A stretch of 25,503 bases of DNA from a virus. The notes under the pieces are model-generated. The model made no database searches. It saw only the letters and a list, made by a program, of their open reading frames with translations, and was not told the origin of the DNA. Of the stretch, positions 21,533 through 25,503 are shown piece after piece. Each line of letters begins with the position of its first letter. Position 1 is the stretch's first letter. Location: positions 1 through 25,503 of the IMG/VR virus record IMGVR_UViG_3300044956_000267. One strand, written 5' to 3'. The translations under genes and the position numbers were made by a program.

Positions 21533-21768
21533 GCTGTTGGGGGTGCGTTGCTTTGAGAGCGGAAGTGCTTGCGCCAGCGTTGTAGCGACGCCTCGGAAGT
21601 TGCCACGCCAAACTCTCTAAGGATGTCCACTAGCACTGGAATCGGCGTTGTTCCCTCTTGTAGTTCGTGAATGAAGTCGCGGTAGGACTCTTCATCAAGG
21701 GTTGCCACCAGCGTTTCTTTGAGTGACAACTTGCGCTTCTGAAGAACCATTTCCGAAAACTTGCTCAT
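21529..21768 (-). CDS. Small helical protein between terminase and phosphoesterase
   Basis: The 79-residue product contains 'ESYRDFIHELQEG', then 'PIPVLVDILREFGVATSEASLQRWRKHF', which could be an HTH-like DNA-binding fold ending in a basic helix. It might assist packaging. ATG 21768 has GGAGGG upstream, and the gene overlaps both neighbours by four bases. Its first residues (MSKFSE) nearly repeat those of the phosphoesterase (MSKFTE). Confidence 0.65.
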   Translation of the reverse strand: MSKFSEMVLQKRKLSLKETLVATLDEESYRDFIHELQEGTTPIPVLVDILREFGVATSEASLQRWRKHFRSQSNAPPTA

Positions 21769-23147
21769 GCTACCCTCCACGGGCTTTCGTCCCGAGTGAT
21801 GTTGGCGGGGTGGATGTTCAATGTGTATGACCTTCTTCTGAGTGACCATGCTAGTGCGCCAGCGATGAAGGTGTCGGGAGGATGCCCCGAACCAAACAGG
21901 TCTTTCTGTGTCACATACTTGTGTTCTGAGTAGGCGAACTGGATGCGCGGGCTTTTCAATCCAAACTGCTCTATGCCAGCGATGTATTCAGTGAATACGG
22001 TTTCTCTTTCACGCCCGCGCAGAACGATTGGGCGAACCTTCTTCTTGTCATACTCAATCATGTCGTCCACTACATTGCCAATACCAGTGGCATCGTGAAT
22101 GCAGAATCCTCCATAGGATTCCATTCTTCGGTTCAAGTCCGCCACCATCTCTGGCCATGACTTGCGCCCAGTTCGCAGGAATGCCACTTCCCGCCAAGGG
22201 TTCTCGTCCACACGGAAGGTGCGGATAATCGTCCAGTCTCTTTCTTTCGCCCAGTCCACACCAGTGATGTAGGAGGCTTCTGCCAATGGTGGTTCCGCGA
22301 TGATGTATTCGTCCACATCTCCAATGTACACGCCCAGTGTTGGGTCGTACGCCGCGTCCACGAACCGAGTGTCAATGGCGCGACCGTCAAACGATGGTTC
22401 TTGCAGGTCGTATTCCACCTCCCACATTCGGGACGAAACTTCTAGTTTCTTGCGCTCAACCATCTCGCTGGACAGCCAGCCGCGTTCTGTGTCTGTGCCA
22501 AGTGATTCGCGCCAGCACCACTCGTAGACTGGCCACCCTTTTTCGTTGGCGCGTTTGAGCAGTTCAGTCATGGTGCCGTCGGGATACTGATGAGTGCTGG
22601 AAATGACAGTCTGTGACTGCAATCCCCGAGCGTCCATTGGTTGCCCTTGTGCGGCTTCAAACAGTTCAATCTCCATCTCGTCCACTTCGTCCAGCCGCAG
22701 GCGTTGCGGGTGCGGCCCACGGACGGACTTCTGAGATGCCATAAGCGCGATAATCCACGCCCCGTTGGTAAGGCGGGTTGAGAAGCGCGTTGGGTCGTCT
22801 TTCAATAGAGACTTGGGTGCATAGTCATGGTGCCACAAGTGTTGTGTGACTTCGTGTACTCGCTGTGACTGTGCCGCAGACCCGCCCAGAATCGTGATTT
22901 GCGCTCCCAGTGTCGTGGCTTCAATGATGGACAGCACGCCCATGAGCGTGGACTTGCCACCGAAGCCGCGACTGGCTTTCCAGATTGTGACGGGATACCT
23001 GCTGAAGTAGGCGTCCGCGAGCGCCCTGAATGGCGCGACATGGTTCTTGCACACCGCCACTCTTGGAATCTTGATGCCCCAGACGACACGGATGTAATGC
23101 CAGAGTTCGTCGTTGTCCTGCGGCAGTCTTCCTAGAAGCAGGCTCAT
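21765..23147 (-). CDS. terL: Terminase large subunit
   Basis: The 460-residue protein has the packaging ATPase motifs: Walker A at 58-67 (ASRGFGGKST) and Walker B at 150-154 (LRLDE), with a likely catalytic Glu. The RNase H-fold nuclease follows: 'GVDWAKERDWT' near 290-300, 'HDATGIGNVVDD' and a C-terminal 'PPDTFIAGALAW' providing the acidic residues. It pumps and cuts concatemeric DNA during head filling. The length is usual for the family. ATG 23147 has no clear ribosome-binding site. A terminase-small-like gene lies six genes upstream. Confidence 0.93.
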   Translation of the reverse strand: MSLLLGRLPQDNDELWHYIRVVWGIKIPRVAVCKNHVAPFRALADAYFSRYPVTIWKASRGFGGKSTLMGVLSIIEATTLGAQITILGGSAAQSQRVHEVTQHLWHHDYAPKSLLKDDPTRFSTRLTNGAWIIALMASQKSVRGPHPQRLRLDEVDEMEIELFEAAQGQPMDARGLQSQTVISSTHQYPDGTMTELLKRANEKGWPVYEWCWRESLGTDTERGWLSSEMVERKKLEVSSRMWEVEYDLQEPSFDGRAIDTRFVDAAYDPTLGVYIGDVDEYIIAEPPLAEASYITGVDWAKERDWTIIRTFRVDENPWREVAFLRTGRKSWPEMVADLNRRMESYGGFCIHDATGIGNVVDDMIEYDKKKVRPIVLRGRERETVFTEYIAGIEQFGLKSPRIQFAYSEHKYVTQKDLFGSGHPPDTFIAGALAWSLRRRSYTLNIHPANITRDESPWRVA

Positions 23148-23171
23148 TTGATTATGGTTTGTGCTAGACCG

Positions 23172-23267
23172 TCACGGCCAGTCGTTTGGATTACGAATGA
23201 GCACATACATCAGCACTACACCAACAACCAAGAGCAAGAAAAAGGCGCGAAACAGCCAGTCAATCAC
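23172..23267 (-). CDS. 31-residue single-pass membrane protein
   Basis: A GTG at 23267, overlapping the methyltransferase stop as GTGA, opens a frame that translates to one hydrophobic helix: 'MIDWLFRAFFLLLVVG', then 'VVLMYVLIRNPNDWP'. AGGA lies eight bases upstream. The amphipathic ends, tight coupling and clean transmembrane segment make it a likely real small protein, perhaps involved in lysis or superinfection control. There is no family evidence. Confidence 0.6.
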   Translation of the reverse strand: MIDWLFRAFFLLLVVGVVLMYVLIRNPNDWP

Positions 23268-24184
23268 AGCAACATCCTACATCTTGTGACGCTTGTGTGC
23301 AGGCGATTCTTGGCAATAGTGACATACTCGCTGTTCAGTTCGCATCCGACCCACCGTCTGTTGAGGCGTTCAGCGACTACGGCAACCGTTCCAGAACCGA
23401 GAAACGGGTCAAGCACAATGTCGCCTTTTCGTGTTGCCGCAAGAATGCACGGCTCCACGAGCGCTTCGGGCATAACGGCGAAATGCGCCCCCTGAAAGGG
23501 CTTGGTGGGAATAGTCCATACGGAGCGGCGGTTGCGTTTGCCGTCAGCACCCCAAACTCTTGCACCTGCCGAAAACCTGTCGCCGTTCGGATAGTCCGCT
23601 TGGTATCCCTCGCCGTGCTTGTCGCGCACCGCTGGTGGCGTTTTGGCCTGCTCTTTGATGGCTTCGTGGTCGTAGTAATACTTCGGTGACTTGCTCAACA
23701 GAAACAAGTATTCGTGGGCTTTCGTGCATCGGTCGCTCACCGACTCGGGCATCGGGTTCGGCTTGTGCCAGATGATGTCTTGTCGCAGGTACCAGCCGTC
23801 GGCTTGGAGGGCGAACGCCACGCGCCACGGGATGCCCACGAGGTCTTTCGGTTTCAATCCTTCGGGAACTATTCCACCAGTCTTGTGCTCTAAGTGTCGT
23901 TCGTTGTGTCTTGCTCCAAGATTTCCAGCAGGCCCTTTGCCGCTACCCGAGTATGAGTCGCCCAAGTTGAGCCACAATGTTCCGTCGTCGCACAACACGC
24001 GCCACACCTTGCGGAACACGGCAACGAGTTTGTTTACATACTCTTCGGGGGTTTGTTCCAGCCCGATTTGACAGTTGCTCCCGTAGTCCCGCAACCCCCA
24101 GTATGGAGGGCTTGTCACGACTGTTTGTATGGTGCTGTTTTCCAGTTTGTGTAACTGTTTGCGGCAGTCACCGACGAGAATCAT
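23264..24184 (-). CDS. Site-specific DNA methyltransferase (N4/N6-type)
   Basis: The 306-residue protein has motif IV SPPYWG at 25-30 early and the SAM-binding motif DPFLGSGT at 259-266 late, the order of beta-class amino-methyltransferases. SPPY favours N4-cytosine or N6-adenine methylation. It would modify phage DNA, either to evade host restriction or to mark DNA. No cognate restriction enzyme is visible. The segment around 85-115 and 'IIWHKPNPMPESV' near 137-149 match related phage enzymes. ATG 24184 overlaps the upstream stop as ATGA. Confidence 0.9.
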   Translation of the reverse strand: MILVGDCRKQLHKLENSTIQTVVTSPPYWGLRDYGSNCQIGLEQTPEEYVNKLVAVFRKVWRVLCDDGTLWLNLGDSYSGSGKGPAGNLGARHNERHLEHKTGGIVPEGLKPKDLVGIPWRVAFALQADGWYLRQDIIWHKPNPMPESVSDRCTKAHEYLFLLSKSPKYYYDHEAIKEQAKTPPAVRDKHGEGYQADYPNGDRFSAGARVWGADGKRNRRSVWTIPTKPFQGAHFAVMPEALVEPCILAATRKGDIVLDPFLGSGTVAVVAERLNRRWVGCELNSEYVTIAKNRLHTSVTRCRMLL

Positions 24185-24339
24185 TGGGGTACTTTTTCAG
24201 TGGGCGGGGCGGGGGCGGGGGTGGCGCGGCGCGTAGCCTCAGCAGCCACCCGTGCCTTCCGTCGTTCACTGCGGCGCCTGTTCTTGTCGCGGAGCCGCTG
24301 CGATTCAGTCCACCACTTTTCGTTGCCTGCGCGTGCCAT
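24181..24339 (-). CDS. Small basic protein
   Basis: A 52-residue product rich in Arg/Lys ('RLRDKNRRRSERRKARVA') with a Pro/Ala-rich tail. ATG 24339 has an AGAGG site. The overlap with the methyltransferase start supports coupled translation. It may be a nucleic-acid-binding peptide; function unknown. Confidence 0.5.
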   Translation of the reverse strand: MARAGNEKWWTESQRLRDKNRRRSERRKARVAAEATRRATPAPAPPTEKVPQ

Positions 24340-24529
24340 GGTGCCTCTTCTTTTCGGATGCCCGCATCTTAGCCAGTTCATCGCCGTCAAGCACGAACAT
24401 GAACACTTCGTCGGAGAGGGTGTTCCGAATGTCCAGCAGAAGGTCTATCACTTCCTGAGCCGTGAACATCGCCAGCGGACGCTTGGAAAGTTCGGTCAGG
24501 CATTCGTCAATAATCATCATCGGAGACAT
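24305..24529 (-). CDS. Hypothetical small acidic protein
   Basis: About 74 residues, with 'FTAQEVIDLLLDIRNTLSDE' and 'FMFVLDGDELAKM', then a basic tail. Possible starts are GTG 24532, ATG 24529 and ATG 24520; none has a clear ribosome-binding site. It overlaps the next gene by 35 bases. The helical pattern suggests a real protein of unknown role. Confidence 0.5.
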   Translation of the reverse strand: MSPMMIIDECLTELSKRPLAMFTAQEVIDLLLDIRNTLSDEVFMFVLDGDELAKMRASEKKRHHGTRRQRKVVD

Positions 24530-24588
24530 CACAAGTGGGATGGTGCCACAACTCCCAATAACGGCAAGGGCACGCCAGCCTAGACATT

Positions 24589-24759
24589 CTACGAGCGCCC
24601 GTACTTGTATTCGTGAACCGCAACCCGAACTCTCCGCGTTTTTCCAGAGGCACCGTCCTGCGGAGGTGCTTCCGACAGCAATGTTCGCGTCACGGTCTTT
24701 CCGCGCGAGTCACTGTCCTGCACTTCCGTTTCGTACATCCAGACCATTCGGCGCCCCAT
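24589..24759 (-). CDS. Hypothetical 56-residue protein
   Basis: ATG 24759 has a strong GGAGG site four bases upstream and opens a frame that translates to 'MGRRMVWMYETEVQDSDSRG', then 'KTVTRTLLSEAPPQDGASGK' and 'TRRVRVAVHEYKYGRS'. The alternating hydrophobic/charged pattern suggests a small beta-rich protein. It fills a stretch that would otherwise look empty. Function unknown. Confidence 0.55.
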   Translation of the reverse strand: MGRRMVWMYETEVQDSDSRGKTVTRTLLSEAPPQDGASGKTRRVRVAVHEYKYGRS

Positions 24760-24860
24760 GATGCCTCCAGAATAGCACTTCCGAAATCCACTCCTGTAAA
24801 AATGGCTGGGGGCAGGCGCTCAGGCGCTCTTGCCGCCAAAATCTCAGGGGGGGGTACCCC

Positions 24861-24986
24861 TCACCACCGTGCCGCACTCGGCGGCAACTGTGAGGCAATC
24901 ACATCAATAGCGGTCAGGAGATGTTCGCGTTCCTTGATTCCGTGAGGTGCGGTGCGGCGCAAAACGCCGAGCAAGCGTACGGCCAC
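24861..24986 (-). CDS. Possible 41-residue protein
   Basis: GTG 24986 lies one base after the stop of the terminase-small-like gene and gives 'MAVRLLGVLRRTAPHGIKER', then 'EHLLTAIDVIASQLPPSAARW'. The helical, leucine-spaced pattern looks protein-like, and the tight spacing fits coupling, but there is no ribosome-binding site. Confidence 0.35.
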   Translation of the reverse strand: MAVRLLGVLRRTAPHGIKEREHLLTAIDVIASQLPPSAARW

Positions 24987-24987
24987 A

Positions 24988-25491
24988 TCAATCGGCAGGA
25001 GCACTTCGCTCTTCGGCGTCTTCGGCAACATCCACTGTCTCCAAGTCGTAGTCGTCTTCGTTCTGCGGGGAAGATGAGTTTACTGCGATGTGCAGTCGTC
25101 TGCCCGCCTCTTCCAATGCCTTTATGTACGAATCCTTGTCTCCGTCCGCAAGAATGACCGTTTCACGACTGCCCACCACATCCAGTTTCTCTGCGGCGTT
25201 CAGGCCGTACAGCCGTTCCATTCTGTCCATAACCGCAAGAGCGGCGGAAACAGAAGGCAAATCACGCTGGTTCACTTCGGGCCACAAAAGCATGAGTATG
25301 TGTTCTAGCCGTCCGTAGTGGATGCGTTTCAGTTCGCTGGCAGTTTCGTGCATCGCGCTCTTCAGTCCACGATGCACCGCCTTCCGTGCTCCGCTTGCGT
25401 CGTGATAGCCCAGTGACTGCGCAATCTGAGAGTACGAAGCACCCGCCAACTTCAATGCCAGCGCACGACGAGTGCGTTCTGCCGCGTTCAT
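24988..25491 (-). CDS. Terminase-small-subunit-like HTH protein
   Basis: The 167-residue protein starts with an HTH ('ALKLAGASYSQIAQSLGY', then 'GARKAVHRGL'). A helical middle with 'MERLYGLNAAEKLDV' follows, a phrase typical of small terminase and related phage DNA-binding proteins, and the tail is acidic. It probably recognises the packaging site and recruits the large subunit. ATG 25491 is near the window edge, so a start outside the window is possible. Confidence 0.65.
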   Translation of the reverse strand: MNAAERTRRALALKLAGASYSQIAQSLGYHDASGARKAVHRGLKSAMHETASELKRIHYGRLEHILMLLWPEVNQRDLPSVSAALAVMDRMERLYGLNAAEKLDVVGSRETVILADGDKDSYIKALEEAGRRLHIAVNSSSPQNEDDYDLETVDVAEDAEERSAPAD

Positions 25492-25503
25492 GTTGCGGCT
25501 GAG

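Noticed and set aside
24613-24945. Plus-strand open frame of 110 residues
   Set aside because: Opposite to the minus-strand 56-residue frame that has a strong GGAGG site; its composition is Arg/Ser-rich like a shadow frame.
1-25503. Integrase and attachment site indicating a temperate phage
   Set aside because: No integrase, excisionase or tRNA-end sequence is visible. The small HTH protein alone does not show lysogeny.

Overview
The window looks like part of the genome of a tailed double-stranded DNA phage that infects an Actinobacterium. It carries a terminase large subunit, a near-complete phage-encoded replication and recombination set, a secreted lysozyme-like protein, an HNH endonuclease and many small, tightly overlapping genes. 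Two WhiB-family Fe-S regulators, a class confined to Actinobacteria and their phages, point to the host. Many genes start with GTG, base composition is moderately GC-rich by eye, and ATGA/GTGA stop-start overlaps are common. I could not run a similarity search, so family calls rest on motifs read from the translations.

Layout. (1) Positions 1-7365, minus strand: a DNA metabolism block. In transcription order it holds a winged-helix-like protein, a small Cys protein, an MSMEG_6728-type protein, a C-family DNA polymerase III alpha subunit, RecA, an Hjc-like nuclease, a Cas4-like nuclease, an unknown protein, a RuvC-like resolvase, WhiB and a ParB-like protein cut by the window edge. (2) 7485-12332, minus strand: an ssDNA-binding protein behind a near-consensus promoter, a second WhiB, an HNH endonuclease, a secreted lysozyme-like protein, a Cro/CI-type regulator and several small unknowns. 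(3) 12403-16577, minus strand: a four-gene module of a VWA/HExxH protein, a MoxR/CobS-type AAA+ ATPase, a Cys-rich protein and an unknown protein. Each gene has its own conserved leader, and a covarying hairpin separates each pair. (4) 16578-18056: about 1.48 kb with no convincing gene. It holds five copies of a palindromic repeat, other dyads and two stray copies of the hairpin element; it is the best candidate for a replication origin or master control region. (5) 18057-20326, plus strand: a DnaB-like helicase and a DnaG-like primase, ending at an intrinsic terminator. (6) 20474-25503, minus strand: packaging and modification genes, namely a terminase-small-like protein, small ORFs, a DNA methyltransferase, a tiny membrane protein, the terminase large subunit, a small helical protein and a metallophosphoesterase.

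How the genes fit together. Helicase, primase, polymerase, SSB and RecA should form a largely self-sufficient replisome. The RuvC-like, Hjc-like and Cas4-like nucleases would resolve and process recombination intermediates before packaging by the terminase. The MoxR-VWA pair suggests a remodelling or chelatase-like machine of unknown target. The strongest leads are the repeat array next to the helicase operon and the repeated hairpin-plus-leader units in front of the MoxR-VWA genes.
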